A stretch of DNA of 64,000 bases, taken from positions 1 to 64,000 of the forward strand of contig CAINGK010000072.1 of the NCBI GenBank assembly GCA_903848465.1, given 5' to 3'. Below the pieces are notes generated by a model. It was not told the DNA's origin and searched no databases. It was given only the letters and a program-made list of their open reading frames with translations. The position numbers and the translations under genes are program-made. Below, one piece after another: positions 54,465-62,985 of this stretch (position 1 is the first letter of the stretch; each line of letters starts with the position of its first letter). This stretch comes from an uncultured Verrucomicrobiota bacterium (GTDB taxonomy: Bacteria > Verrucomicrobiota > Verrucomicrobiia > Verrucomicrobiales > Verrucomicrobiaceae).

Positions 54465-55556
54465 TCAATGCACTGAAGAAACCGCTGCTTCGCGCTTCCG
54501 CAACTGCCCACACGCGGCATCGATGTCCGGGCCACGCGCACGGCGCAGATGCGCCACGGTGCCATGCGCGCGGAGCTCGGCGAGAAATGCCTCGGTGTGC
54601 TCCACACTGCTCGGGGCATAGGTACGGCCACGCAGGCTGAGGCCGGTGGCATTGTAGCGCAGCAGATTCACATGCATGCGCCGGCCCTCCAGCAATCGTG
54701 ACAAATCGCGTGCTTGCGCGAGCGAATCGTTCACGCCATCGAGCAGGCAGTACTGGATGGTGGTGATGCGTCCGCTGCTGGCCTGATAGCGGTCCACCGC
54801 AGCGAGCACGTCCTGCACATCAAAGCGTTTGCCCATGGGGAGCAAGTCAGCGCGCGTCGCGTCATCGGGCGCATGCAAGGACAACGCGAGATGCACGCCG
54901 AGATCCGCCTCGCGCAGCTCATCGATTCCAGGCACGATGCCCACGGTGGAGATGGTGATCTGCCGCCAGCCGAAAGCGCCAAGCGTGGGCGCCGCGATGC
55001 GCTGCACGGCGGCGAGCACGTTTTTGAGATTCAGCATCGGCTCGCCCATGCCCATGAAGACGATGGTGCGTAGCGTGCGCCCGGCGGCGCGTGCCTCACG
55101 CCGCAGGTGGATGAACTGCTCCACGATCTCGCCGGAAGTGAGGTTGCGCTCAAAGCCGGTCTGCGTGGTGGCGCAGAAGTCACAGCCCATGGCGCAGCCC
55201 ACCTGGCTGGAGATGCAGCCCGCCGCGCGCTCCGGGTGAAAGTCCGGCATCAGCACGGACTCCACCGTGCGGCCATCATGCAGGCGCAGCAGCAGCTTCG
55301 CCGTTCCATCTTCAGAAACCTGCCTCATCGCGAGGCTCGCTGCGGCGGTGGGAAAAGCGGACTGCAGTTGCTGAGCAAGCTCCGCAGGCAGCCGCATGCC
55401 CGGATGCTCCTTGCTTTGATCACCGTGGACTTCGAGGAGATTCCTCAGCACGCGCGGCGCGTGCGCGGCTTTGAATCCCTGCGCGGCCAGCCACGTGCCC
55501 AGCTCATCTGCGGAGAGGTCGGGCAGGGAGCGTGCGGCGGAGGGCGAAGGTGGCAT
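54465..55556 (-). CDS. rlmN: Dual-specificity 23S rRNA/tRNA adenine-C2 methyltransferase RlmN
   Basis: A 363-residue radical SAM enzyme that methylates A2503 of 23S rRNA and A37 of some tRNAs. The cluster motif C-A-M-G-C-D-F-C gives Cys121, Cys125 and Cys128. The methyl-carrying C-terminal cysteine is Cys349 (I-D-A-A-C-G-Q-L), followed by the usual short tail. The M-G-M-G-E-P and S-L-H-A-P segments match. The ATG at 55556 is taken; a TTG two codons earlier is possible. Confidence 0.95.
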   Translation of the reverse strand: MPPSPSAARSLPDLSADELGTWLAAQGFKAAHAPRVLRNLLEVHGDQSKEHPGMRLPAELAQQLQSAFPTAAASLAMRQVSEDGTAKLLLRLHDGRTVESVLMPDFHPERAAGCISSQVGCAMGCDFCATTQTGFERNLTSGEIVEQFIHLRREARAAGRTLRTIVFMGMGEPMLNLKNVLAAVQRIAAPTLGAFGWRQITISTVGIVPGIDELREADLGVHLALSLHAPDDATRADLLPMGKRFDVQDVLAAVDRYQASSGRITTIQYCLLDGVNDSLAQARDLSRLLEGRRMHVNLLRYNATGLSLRGRTYAPSSVEHTEAFLAELRAHGTVAHLRRARGPDIDAACGQLRKREAAVSSVH

Positions 55557-55606
55557 CGGCAATGGAGTGATGGATTGAGATCAAAATTAACAACTCACAG
55601 GGGCTG

Positions 55607-56200
55607 CTACCACCAGGCAAACATGACCCAGGCCGCCAGCCATGCGATGAAGGTGAGGCAGGCGAACCAAGTCTGAATCATTTCCACACCATTGCCCAGC
55701 TTTCCTGCCATGCCGTGGAGGCCGGCATCTCTGCGCACCAGCCAGGAACGCAGCAGCATCAGCGGCGAGCAAAGAATCAGCACGACGACGACAGTCTCGA
55801 TAAAAGAAATAGCCATCGCCAGCACCCAGTAAGTGAAGCGCAGCAAGTCATCGAAGCGGCTGCTGTAGCTAGGCAGCAGCGGCGGGTGCTCACGGCAAAA
55901 ATACATCTTGGACTGGCTCCGGTGGCCAGGATTGCCGCCAACAAGGGTGGGCTGGGTGTCCGCGCTGCGGCAGAAGGGGGCCGCGCAGATTTCAGCCTTG
56001 GGAGGGAACACTTCGGGATCGGAGAAATGCTGCACCATCCATGCCGCCCGTGGCCACACATCCAGCGACTGTCTGCCGACCTGATAGAGCGATGAACCTA
56101 TGGCCCACACAAACATCCCCATCATCGCCAGGAAAGCGACCACCGACAGCACCATCCATGTGATGGCGATTAAGGAAGAAGGCTGAGTGCCGGAACTCAT
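55607..56200 (-). CDS. Membrane protein with extracytoplasmic Cys pairs, unrecognised
   Basis: A 197-residue protein with about four membrane segments: near residues 10-35, 125-148 (two close helices) and 175-197. The loop between segments holds C-A-A-P-F-C and Y-F-C-R-E-H, which could form disulphides or bind metal. No family is recognised. It lies upstream of rlmN on the same strand with a 50-base gap. Confidence 0.65.
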   Translation of the reverse strand: MSSGTQPSSLIAITWMVLSVVAFLAMMGMFVWAIGSSLYQVGRQSLDVWPRAAWMVQHFSDPEVFPPKAEICAAPFCRSADTQPTLVGGNPGHRSQSKMYFCREHPPLLPSYSSRFDDLLRFTYWVLAMAISFIETVVVVLILCSPLMLLRSWLVRRDAGLHGMAGKLGNGVEMIQTWFACLTFIAWLAAWVMFAWW

Positions 56201-56350
56201 GCCTCACGGATGGCCTGCTCCGGGGTGGAAATCCACTGCTTTCTGGAGTGGCTTCTGGTCAGGTTAAGGGGGGTGACGGCTCTTTGCGATGACTGTTGGC
56301 GAGGACGTTCAAGGCAGCCAACTTGCGTTGCTATACGGTTCCCCTCAGGT

Positions 56351-56375
56351 CGCTCCGTTGCAGCGCAACGGAGCG
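56351..56375. repeat. 11-bp perfect inverted repeat (strong hairpin)
   Basis: CGCTCCGTTGC-AGC-GCAACGGAGCG lies 13 bases after the FKBP stop (minus strand). A T tract does not follow on either strand, so it is a weak or factor-dependent terminator at best, or a protein-binding dyad. GGCTAGCC beside it is another palindrome. Confidence 0.75.
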
Positions 56376-56387
56376 GGCTAGCCAGCC

Positions 56388-56876
56388 TCATTGCGCGGCG
56401 TTCACCTGCAGCAGGTGAACCTGGAAAATGAGATTGCTGTTAGGCGGGATGTTGCCCACGGACTGTGGGCCGTAGGCGATGTTGGCGGGGAGGTAGAGCA
56501 GCCATTGGTCACCAGGTTTCATGAGCTGTAGCGCCTCCGTCCATCCGGGGATCACTTGATTGACGCCAAAGGTGGCGGGTGCGCCACGCTCATAGGAACT
56601 GTCAAACACCACCCCATTCGTCAACGTGCCTTTGTAATGCACCGTGACCGAGTCGGTGGCGGTGGGGGACCGCCCACCCGCTGGACCGGATGCGAGCACC
56701 TTGTAGCACAGCCCACTGGGGGTGGAGATCATGCCGTCAGTCGCCGGATTGGTGCTGGTGGCCGGAGTGGTTGCGGCGGATTTCTTGGCGGGTTCGGGTT
56801 TGGTGCTCTCGCAGCTTGGCAGAAAAAGCATCAGCGTGGCGGCGGAGAGTGACAAGGGCAGGGAACGAAGTTTCAT
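56388..56876 (-). CDS. FKBP-type peptidyl-prolyl isomerase lipoprotein
   Basis: A 162-residue protein. The signal peptide ends in a lipobox-like F-L-P-S-C at residue 22, followed by a Lys/Ala/Thr linker. The FKBP domain (about 55-160) contains V-T-V-H-Y-K-G-T-L-T-N-G, F-D-S-S-Y, V-I-P-G-W-T-E-A-L and A-Y-G-P. It should speed proline isomerisation in folding envelope proteins. The ATG at 56876 is preferred to 56924 because of the signal. Confidence 0.92.
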   Translation of the reverse strand: MKLRSLPLSLSAATLMLFLPSCESTKPEPAKKSAATTPATSTNPATDGMISTPSGLCYKVLASGPAGGRSPTATDSVTVHYKGTLTNGVVFDSSYERGAPATFGVNQVIPGWTEALQLMKPGDQWLLYLPANIAYGPQSVGNIPPNSNLIFQVHLLQVNAAQ

Positions 56877-57031
56877 GGTGACTGCGTGTTGGGTGGGTGG
56901 TGCAGGTGTCTTGGTTGGAGGCACCGATAGAACGGCAAGATGTGGGCGGGAAACGCTAGGTGCGCAACCGGGATGCGTGCTCGTGCTTCCGCAAAGGGGC
57001 TATGGCGGACGGTGATCTATCCGGCACACCT

Positions 57032-58219
57032 TCACGCCAGCCACTCTGCTATCGCTGCAATCACTTCGTTGCGCTGCGCTTCGCTGAGTTCGCCGTAGAT
57101 CGGAATGCTCAGCACCTCTCCTGCGACACGATGGGAAATTTCGCAGCCTGAAAGCGATGTGGCGGGCAGGTCCGCAAAGCACTTCTGCTGATCCAGCGTG
57201 ACGGGATAGTAGATGTCACAGCCGATCTTTTTGGCCACCAGATGGTCGCGCAGGGCATCACGCTGGCCGCCGAGCACGCGGATGGTGAACTGGTTCCAGA
57301 TGTGCTCGTTGTGAGCGTAGCTGACGGGAAGCACGATCCTGGCGTTCTGCGCTGTCAGCCAAGTGTCCTGCGTATTCACGCATTTGCAGTGCGCAGGATC
57401 TGCCTGCACCACGCCGGGCAGTTTCGACATGGCCTCGATGTAATGCGCGGCATTGCGCTGACGATCCGCCGTGTATTGCGCGTAGCGCTTCACTTTCACG
57501 CTCAGCAGCGCGCATTGCAGCGTGTCCATGCGGAAATTGCCACCGACGTAGTGGTGGTAATACTTGGGCTTGCCGCCGTGTACGCGTAGCACACGGGCGT
57601 ACTCGGCCAGTTCGTCGTCATTCGTCACCAGCATGCCGCTGTCGCCAAAGCCACCGAGGTTCTTGCTCGGGAAGAAACTGTAGGTGCCGAAATCACTCAT
57701 CGTGCCGCTGCTTGTGCCCTTGTACCTCGCGCCGATCGACTGCGCGGCATCCTCGATCACTTTGAAGCCGTGTTCCTTGGCCAGCGCGAGGATGGGATCC
57801 ATGTCCGCGCATTGGCCGAAGAGATGAACGGGGATGATCGCTTTGGTCTTGGCGGTGATCTTTTTCCGGGCGTCGTTCACGTCCATATTGAAGCAAACAG
57901 GACAAACGTCTGTGAACACCGGAACGGCACCGAGGCGCGACACAGCTCCCGCTGTGGCAAAAAAGGTAAACGCAGGGCACAGCACCTCATCACCAGGCTT
58001 GATGTCCAGCGCCATAAGAGCCAGCAGCAGAGCATCGGTGCCGGAGGAAACTGACAGCGCGTGCTTCACACCCACCATGGCCGCGATTTCTTTTTCAAAG
58101 GTCTCCAACTCCGGCCCCATGATGAACCTCCCGTGATGCAGCACCTGAGTGAAGGCGGCCTGGAGTTCGGATTCGAGTGGCAGGTTCTGGGCGTTGACGT
58201 CGAGAAGTGGGACGGGCAT
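57032..58219 (-). CDS. DegT/DnrJ/EryC1/StrS sugar aminotransferase
   Basis: A 395-residue PLP enzyme. The family blocks are clear: V-S-S-G-T-D-A-L, D-E-V-L-C-P-A-F-T-F, the PLP contact E-D-A-A-Q-S-I-G-A and the PLP-binding lysine in S-F-F-P-S-K-N-L-G-G-F-G-D. It makes amino sugars from nucleotide-linked keto-sugars, for surface polysaccharide or a modified glycan. No nucleotide-sugar genes are adjacent. The ATG at 58219 is chosen; the leader carries ATTC heptamers. Confidence 0.93.
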   Translation of the reverse strand: MPVPLLDVNAQNLPLESELQAAFTQVLHHGRFIMGPELETFEKEIAAMVGVKHALSVSSGTDALLLALMALDIKPGDEVLCPAFTFFATAGAVSRLGAVPVFTDVCPVCFNMDVNDARKKITAKTKAIIPVHLFGQCADMDPILALAKEHGFKVIEDAAQSIGARYKGTSSGTMSDFGTYSFFPSKNLGGFGDSGMLVTNDDELAEYARVLRVHGGKPKYYHHYVGGNFRMDTLQCALLSVKVKRYAQYTADRQRNAAHYIEAMSKLPGVVQADPAHCKCVNTQDTWLTAQNARIVLPVSYAHNEHIWNQFTIRVLGGQRDALRDHLVAKKIGCDIYYPVTLDQQKCFADLPATSLSGCEISHRVAGEVLSIPIYGELSEAQRNEVIAAIAEWLA

Positions 58220-58238
58220 GGCAAGAAATGGCAAAGAT

Positions 58239-58258
58239 CGAATGATGAATGACGAATG
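58239..58258 (-). repeat. ATTC heptamer repeats before the aminotransferase gene
   Basis: On the minus strand the leader reads ATTCGTC-ATTCATC-ATTCGAT, ending 20 bases before the ATG at 58219. The core GAATGACGAATGGC (plus strand, 58245-58258) is identical to 32421-32434 before the UDG gene. Confidence 0.6.
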
Positions 58259-58278
58259 GCAGGCGTGCCAGCGATTCC

Positions 58279-59517
58279 TTAATCCGTCAGTTTGGGCCAG
58301 CCGCCCACCTCCTCCTGAGAGTGGACCACCGGCTGGAATTTTTTCTCACGAACACTGGTAATGACGCGCTGATCCACCGCATCGCGGGCGTGGGAGCATC
58401 CGGTGCTTTCCAGCACGCTGCGCAGCACGTCGTCCGGGCTTTGCAGCGGTATCGGGGTGGGGCTGGAGAACACTGCCTGCTCCTGCATCTGCTTTAAGGC
58501 GTCCTTCATGAGCTCTTCTCGTCCTTTCGTGTCACTGAGCTTTACAAGTTTGCGATCATCCACAAAGGCGCTCACACCGGAATGAACGCCATGCTTCATC
58601 ACCGCCTCGATGGCGGGGCGCTTGGGATCGCCGAGATACACATTGCCGATGAACTGGAACGCGTAGCCCTTGGCTGTGGCTTCATCTTTGTGGTCCTCAA
58701 TGCCCGTGGTGTAGCGCGAGCCCGACTTCTGGTAGTCAAACATCACATTGTTCACCGCCTCCATCTGCACCGCGTAGTCATCGCCCTTGCGCATGTCATT
58801 GGCTTCGAACTGAGGGCCACGCATGACATAGCGGGCGAACAGGCAGTGGTGTACGCTCATCGTGTCTGCGCTGGAGTTGAGGCAAAAAGCGTGATTGTCG
58901 CCATACGGATGCAGTTCGGGATTGCTCAGCGGCTCCGCAAGAATGCACCACTGCACCGTCACATTCTGGCAATGCACCACGCTGAAAAGCTCATCGCAGC
59001 TCCAGGAGGTGGAGACATGGTCGATGATCGCGTCATGACAGCGTGTGAGGCCGATGCAATCCAGCGCGTTCGAGTGCTCCGGGCGCTTCAGATTCTGCTC
59101 ACGGTTTTTGCGCTTCGTCGTTTCATCCCCCAGTCGAACCCGGATATGTCTGACGATGATGTCATGCGTTTCTTTGAACTCCAGCGACCCGCCGCGCAGG
59201 CAGACACCCATCCCTGGAGCATCGCCACCATCAATGGTGATGAACGGTTCCCTGATCTCGATCTCGTCTTGAAGCACAATTGTCCCCGCCACACGAAACT
59301 TCACGATGCGGGGTCCCTTCTGCATCACCGCCCAGCGGAAGGAACCTTCCCTCGGTTTTTTCAGATCATCGTCCAGCCGGATTACCTCGATGATTTTTCC
59401 ACCTTTACCGCCTCGTGCAAAAGCACCGAAACCGGCGGCGTCATCAAACGCGAGCTCATGTTGAGCAGCGGCGGACACCTGGCAGATGAGGAGAAGAGCA
59501 ATGGCATGGCGAAACAT
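58279..59517 (-). CDS. Secreted pectate lyase-like parallel beta-helix protein
   Basis: A 412-residue protein with a signal peptide (residues 1-18). The first part contains F-G-A-F-A-R-G-G-K-G-G and R-I-V-K-F-R-V-A-G-T-I, and the middle has A-L-D-C-I-G-L-T-R-C-H-D-A-I-I-D-H-V-S-T-S-W-S-C-D-E, matching pectate/polysaccharide lyase family 1 relatives. It probably acts on plant or algal polyuronates, but the family includes members with no lyase activity. It lies 60 bases upstream of the aminotransferase on the same strand. Confidence 0.85.
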   Translation of the reverse strand: MFRHAIALLLICQVSAAAQHELAFDDAAGFGAFARGGKGGKIIEVIRLDDDLKKPREGSFRWAVMQKGPRIVKFRVAGTIVLQDEIEIREPFITIDGGDAPGMGVCLRGGSLEFKETHDIIVRHIRVRLGDETTKRKNREQNLKRPEHSNALDCIGLTRCHDAIIDHVSTSWSCDELFSVVHCQNVTVQWCILAEPLSNPELHPYGDNHAFCLNSSADTMSVHHCLFARYVMRGPQFEANDMRKGDDYAVQMEAVNNVMFDYQKSGSRYTTGIEDHKDEATAKGYAFQFIGNVYLGDPKRPAIEAVMKHGVHSGVSAFVDDRKLVKLSDTKGREELMKDALKQMQEQAVFSSPTPIPLQSPDDVLRSVLESTGCSHARDAVDQRVITSVREKKFQPVVHSQEEVGGWPKLTD

Positions 59518-59577
59518 GCCTGCTCAACGAAGCTTGCGCGCCAAAGTTTATGCCTTCTTGCATCAACACTCACCATG

Positions 59578-59907
59578 TCAGTTGATAGACCAACGCACGA
59601 TTATTCCCGCGAAAAGGCTGGCGGCATTGGCCACAAGAGATGCGAGCCAGGGGCGCGGCACACGCCAGCAGCAGCCCCACAAGCCCTCCGTTCCGATGGC
59701 GAAACACTCTGCAGCGATCAACACCGTGGCATATGGCATGGACTCCCAGGGCAGGCAGAACCAGATGACCGGGTGTGTGATCGTGCTCGCACCAAAGGCA
59801 TACGCTGCACGTTTCAGCACGGGCAGAGAGCGTGCGGCACGCAGATAAATAGGCACCTCGATCAGTTGGGTGAGCAGAAAGGCACCCGACCAGTCATTCA
59901 CGCTCAT
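59578..59907 (-). CDS. Small polytopic membrane protein, pairs with the next gene
   Basis: A 109-residue protein with three or four membrane segments and conserved-looking polar residues: T-Q-L-I-E-V-P-I-Y, T-H-P-V-I-W-F and E-C-F-A-I-G-T-E-G. Such polar groups inside helices often bind a cofactor or a substrate. I do not recognise a family. Its start overlaps the stop of the larger membrane protein by four bases (ATGA), so the two are probably made together. Confidence 0.7.
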   Translation of the reverse strand: MSVNDWSGAFLLTQLIEVPIYLRAARSLPVLKRAAYAFGASTITHPVIWFCLPWESMPYATVLIAAECFAIGTEGLWGCCWRVPRPWLASLVANAASLFAGIIVRWSIN

Positions 59908-60935
59908 GCGATGGCCTCCAGTCGTGTCGGACGCTCGACAAACAGCCAGGTAGCGGCGATCAATTCCAGGTAGCCATGAAACAGTGCCATGCGCAGGTAG
60001 TTTTCCCGCGCAGCCGTCAGATCAAAGGAAGCCCACAGCGCTATACCGAGCGAAAGCAGAATGACGAAAACCATCAACGGCGTGCCGACATCGGCCGTGA
60101 GGGCACGCGCGCTGGCGCGAAAGGTGCGCGGAGTTTCCTGCGGTCGGTCATCCTCCGGGATCAGGCGCAGCCAGACGCCGTAGTGAACTGATTGCGCGAA
60201 GGCGAACAGCAGCACCAGCCTGAGCGCCCACGGCTCGGCGAGGCCCGGAGCCAGAAACGAAAGGTGATACCCCGGCCCTAGGCCCGCAGGCTGCCATGCG
60301 AAGCCTCTTGCCCACGGTTCCAGCCATCCCATCACCAGCATGACGGAGGCAGTGAGAAACAGCACCGGTACCACGGCCTGTTGCCGTTGCCCGGAGCGTG
60401 GCCGCCAGCACCACCAGAGCATGACAGCGATGAAATTATGCGCATGAGCAAACACCAGTACCGCCACGTCTCCCACCACCCAGGCAGCCACCATGAGAGC
60501 TATGATAAAAGTCAACGCGACCATTTTGCGGAACCATGCTCCGCTTGCGAGCAGGGCCATCGCTACGCATGCCGCCATTCCGCTGGTCATGCTGTAACGG
60601 GACGTTCCTGCCAGCAGCAATGGAATGCCCACTGGCAGCCAAAGAGCGAGACGTCGGTGCAAGCCAGGGCGCAGCACCAGATAACGTACATCTGCCACCA
60701 GATGCGGCACACCTAGCACGACCGGCCCCAGAGCCAGTAGCCAGAAAGGCGAGAGCAAAGTGGCCGCCAATGAGAAACCCACCACGGCGCAACCTGCGGC
60801 CATCACTCGTAGTTCACGCCGACGCACCAGGGGCTTCGCCAGTGGGCCGAGCAACTTCAGCAGCAGCCAGCGCAGGCGGTCCAACGGTGTCAGGATCGCA
60901 GTCGCACTGGCACGGAACTGGGAGGCGGGATTCAT
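59904..60935 (-). CDS. Polytopic membrane protein with membrane histidines, unrecognised
   Basis: A 343-residue protein with eight or nine membrane segments. Four histidine motifs lie in or next to them: G-V-P-H-L-V-A-D-V-R-Y, V-F-A-H-A-H-N-F-I-A-V, Q-S-V-H-Y-G-V-W and L-F-H-G-Y-L-E-L-I. The pattern recalls membrane di-iron enzymes or haem-binding proteins, loosely like Brp/Blh carotene dioxygenases, but I cannot assign it. The stop overlaps the start of the small membrane partner. Confidence 0.7.
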   Translation of the reverse strand: MNPASQFRASATAILTPLDRLRWLLLKLLGPLAKPLVRRRELRVMAAGCAVVGFSLAATLLSPFWLLALGPVVLGVPHLVADVRYLVLRPGLHRRLALWLPVGIPLLLAGTSRYSMTSGMAACVAMALLASGAWFRKMVALTFIIALMVAAWVVGDVAVLVFAHAHNFIAVMLWWCWRPRSGQRQQAVVPVLFLTASVMLVMGWLEPWARGFAWQPAGLGPGYHLSFLAPGLAEPWALRLVLLFAFAQSVHYGVWLRLIPEDDRPQETPRTFRASARALTADVGTPLMVFVILLSLGIALWASFDLTAARENYLRMALFHGYLELIAATWLFVERPTRLEAIA

Positions 60936-60985
60936 GAGAATGTGGATTGACGCTTCTCTCGCGGGCCGTCATGATTCTGTCCGTC

Positions 60986-61156
60986 ATGAGCATCAAGCGC
61001 CATCTTTTTCCTATTGTCGGTTCCTTCATCTTGATGGCGGATATTCCGCCACCCAATGCTCCCAAGCCTGCTCCACCCTCGAGCCCAGGCTGTACGATGA
61101 GCAAACCAGGACGCATGGCCGAGGCGATTGCAGCGGCCAAGCTGCGCAAGGCTTGA
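60986..61156 (+). CDS. Short protein, possibly secreted, unrecognised
   Basis: From the ATG at 60986 the frame gives 56 residues: a hydrophobic start (I-K-R-H-L-F-P-I-V-G-S-F-I-L-M-A), a Pro-rich linker (P-P-P-N-A-P-K-P-A-P-P) and a basic Ala/Lys end (A-E-A-I-A-A-A-K-L-R-K-A). It lies between a divergent and a convergent gene, so it would be its own unit. Start and reality are uncertain; the ATG at 60947 is an alternative. Confidence 0.4.
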   Translation: MSIKRHLFPIVGSFILMADIPPPNAPKPAPPSSPGCTMSKPGRMAEAIAAAKLRKA

Positions 61157-61165
61157 TCCGTTACA

Positions 61166-62917
61166 TCACATCCGCTCCGTCGTCTGAATGCCCAGCAGGC
61201 CGAGGCCTGTTTTAAAAACGCGGCTGGTGGCTTCGCAAAGGGTCAGGCGGGTGTTGCGGGCGGTGCCTTCGGAACGGAGGACGTGGCAGGCTTCGTAGAA
61301 GCTGTGGTAGGTGTCTGCGAGTTCGTAGAGATAATTGGCCAGCAGGTTCGGGCGGTGGTCGTCGAGGATGTCGTGGGCGTTTTCGGCGAACTGGGCCAGC
61401 TTCATCGCAAGAGCGCGCTCGGCGGGCTCGGTGACGGCGAGATCATCGGTGAGAGTCACTTCGCCATCGAGCTTGCGGAAGATGCTGCGGGTGCGGACGT
61501 AGGCGTTGATGAGGTAGGGTGCGGTGTTGCCTTGCAGTGAAAGCATCTTGTCCCAGCTAAACTTGTAATCGGTGAGGCGGTTCTGGCTCAGTTCGGCATA
61601 TTTGACGGAACCGCCGCCAATGATGCGGGCGATTTCGTCCTTCTCGGCATCGCTAAGGCCTTGCTCTTTTTCATCGGCAGCAGTGCGGGCACGCTCGATG
61701 GCTTCGTCGATGACCTCCAGTAGCCCGACGGTTTCACCACTGCGCGTTTTGAACATCTTGCCGTCTGGTCCCAGAATGCTGCCGAAGGCGATGTGGATCA
61801 TCTTCGTGGTGATGCCACGGCGCTGCGCTGCGGCGAAAACCTGGCGGAAGTGTAGCTGCTGGGGAGCACCGACGACGTACCAGATTTCATCGGCCTGCCA
61901 TTCCTTCACGCGGTAGTCGATGGTGGCGAGGTCGGTGGTGGCGTAGAGGTAGCCGCCGTCACCTTTGCGGATGATGCAGGGGGCGGGCTTCCACTCGTCT
62001 TTGTCGCGAATCAAGAAGGGGTCGTTCTCGGGCTTCACGCTGCCGTCGCTGAAGACCACCGTGGCACCTTCGCTGATCGTGGCGATGCCTTGATTGAGCA
62101 TCTCGGCCACCAGCGGAGCCAGAGCGTCATTGTAGAAACTCTCGCCCAGGTAGTGGTCGAACTTGATGTCGAGCGCACCGTACACTTTTTCGAGCTGTTC
62201 GAGCGTGAGGCGCACGCATTCCTTCCAGATGCCGAGGTTTTCGGCATCGCCCTGCTGCAACTTCACGAGTTCACTTTTGCAGGTTTCGAGCACGGCTTCA
62301 TCTGCCTTTGCGGCGGCGTTCACGGCTTTGTAAACACTGACCAGTTCGTGAATTGGGTCCGCCTTGAGCTTGGATTGGTCGAGCTGCGTCTTCCAGCCGT
62401 GGATGATCATGCCAAACTGCGTGCCCCAGTCGCCGACGTGATTGTCGGTGATGACCTTGTGGCCGATAAAGCGCGCTACGCGGGCCAGCGAGTCGCCGAT
62501 GAACGTGCTGCGGATATGGCCCACATGCATCGGCTTGGCGATGTTGGGCGCGGAGAAATCGACCACGATGGTTTTTGCTTTCTCCACCTGGGGCACGCCG
62601 ACGTGGTCGTCTTTGACAATGACGGAGAGCCTCTGGGCCAGCGCGGCGGCGCTGAGCGTGAGGTTCAGAAAGCCCGGGCCATCCACGGTGATTTTTTCAC
62701 ACAGGTCTTCGACCTTGAGCGCCGCCTTGATCTGCTCTGCGAGCGCCCGTGGATTCGTCTTGAGCTGCTTGGCCAAGATCATCGCCGCATTGCTCTGGTA
62801 ATCGCCAAAACGCGTGTCGGAGGCGATGACGACACCGGGAGTGAAACCTTCAGGCAGATCAATGCCGGCGGCGGTGAAAGCAGCTTGGAGACGGGACGTG
62901 AGGAGGGCGCGAAACAT
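61166..62917 (-). CDS. argS: Arginyl-tRNA synthetase
   Basis: The 583-residue class I synthetase that charges tRNA-Arg. The N-terminal Add-1 domain is followed by the HIGH-type motif in P-N-I-A-K-P-M-H-V-G-H-I-R-S. The KMSKS-like loop is replaced by G-K-M-F-K-T-R-S-G, as in most ArgRS. The C-terminal anticodon-binding domain ends with the short tail T-E-R-M. It is complete, with 68 bases before it to the stop of the unknown gene upstream. Confidence 0.96.
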   Translation of the reverse strand: MFRALLTSRLQAAFTAAGIDLPEGFTPGVVIASDTRFGDYQSNAAMILAKQLKTNPRALAEQIKAALKVEDLCEKITVDGPGFLNLTLSAAALAQRLSVIVKDDHVGVPQVEKAKTIVVDFSAPNIAKPMHVGHIRSTFIGDSLARVARFIGHKVITDNHVGDWGTQFGMIIHGWKTQLDQSKLKADPIHELVSVYKAVNAAAKADEAVLETCKSELVKLQQGDAENLGIWKECVRLTLEQLEKVYGALDIKFDHYLGESFYNDALAPLVAEMLNQGIATISEGATVVFSDGSVKPENDPFLIRDKDEWKPAPCIIRKGDGGYLYATTDLATIDYRVKEWQADEIWYVVGAPQQLHFRQVFAAAQRRGITTKMIHIAFGSILGPDGKMFKTRSGETVGLLEVIDEAIERARTAADEKEQGLSDAEKDEIARIIGGGSVKYAELSQNRLTDYKFSWDKMLSLQGNTAPYLINAYVRTRSIFRKLDGEVTLTDDLAVTEPAERALAMKLAQFAENAHDILDDHRPNLLANYLYELADTYHSFYEACHVLRSEGTARNTRLTLCEATSRVFKTGLGLLGIQTTERM

Positions 62918-62985
62918 GGGTGGCCTGCCTCATAGTATGGTGTGGCGGGCAGTTCAATCACGAACACGGCCCGCTGCCGTTACCC

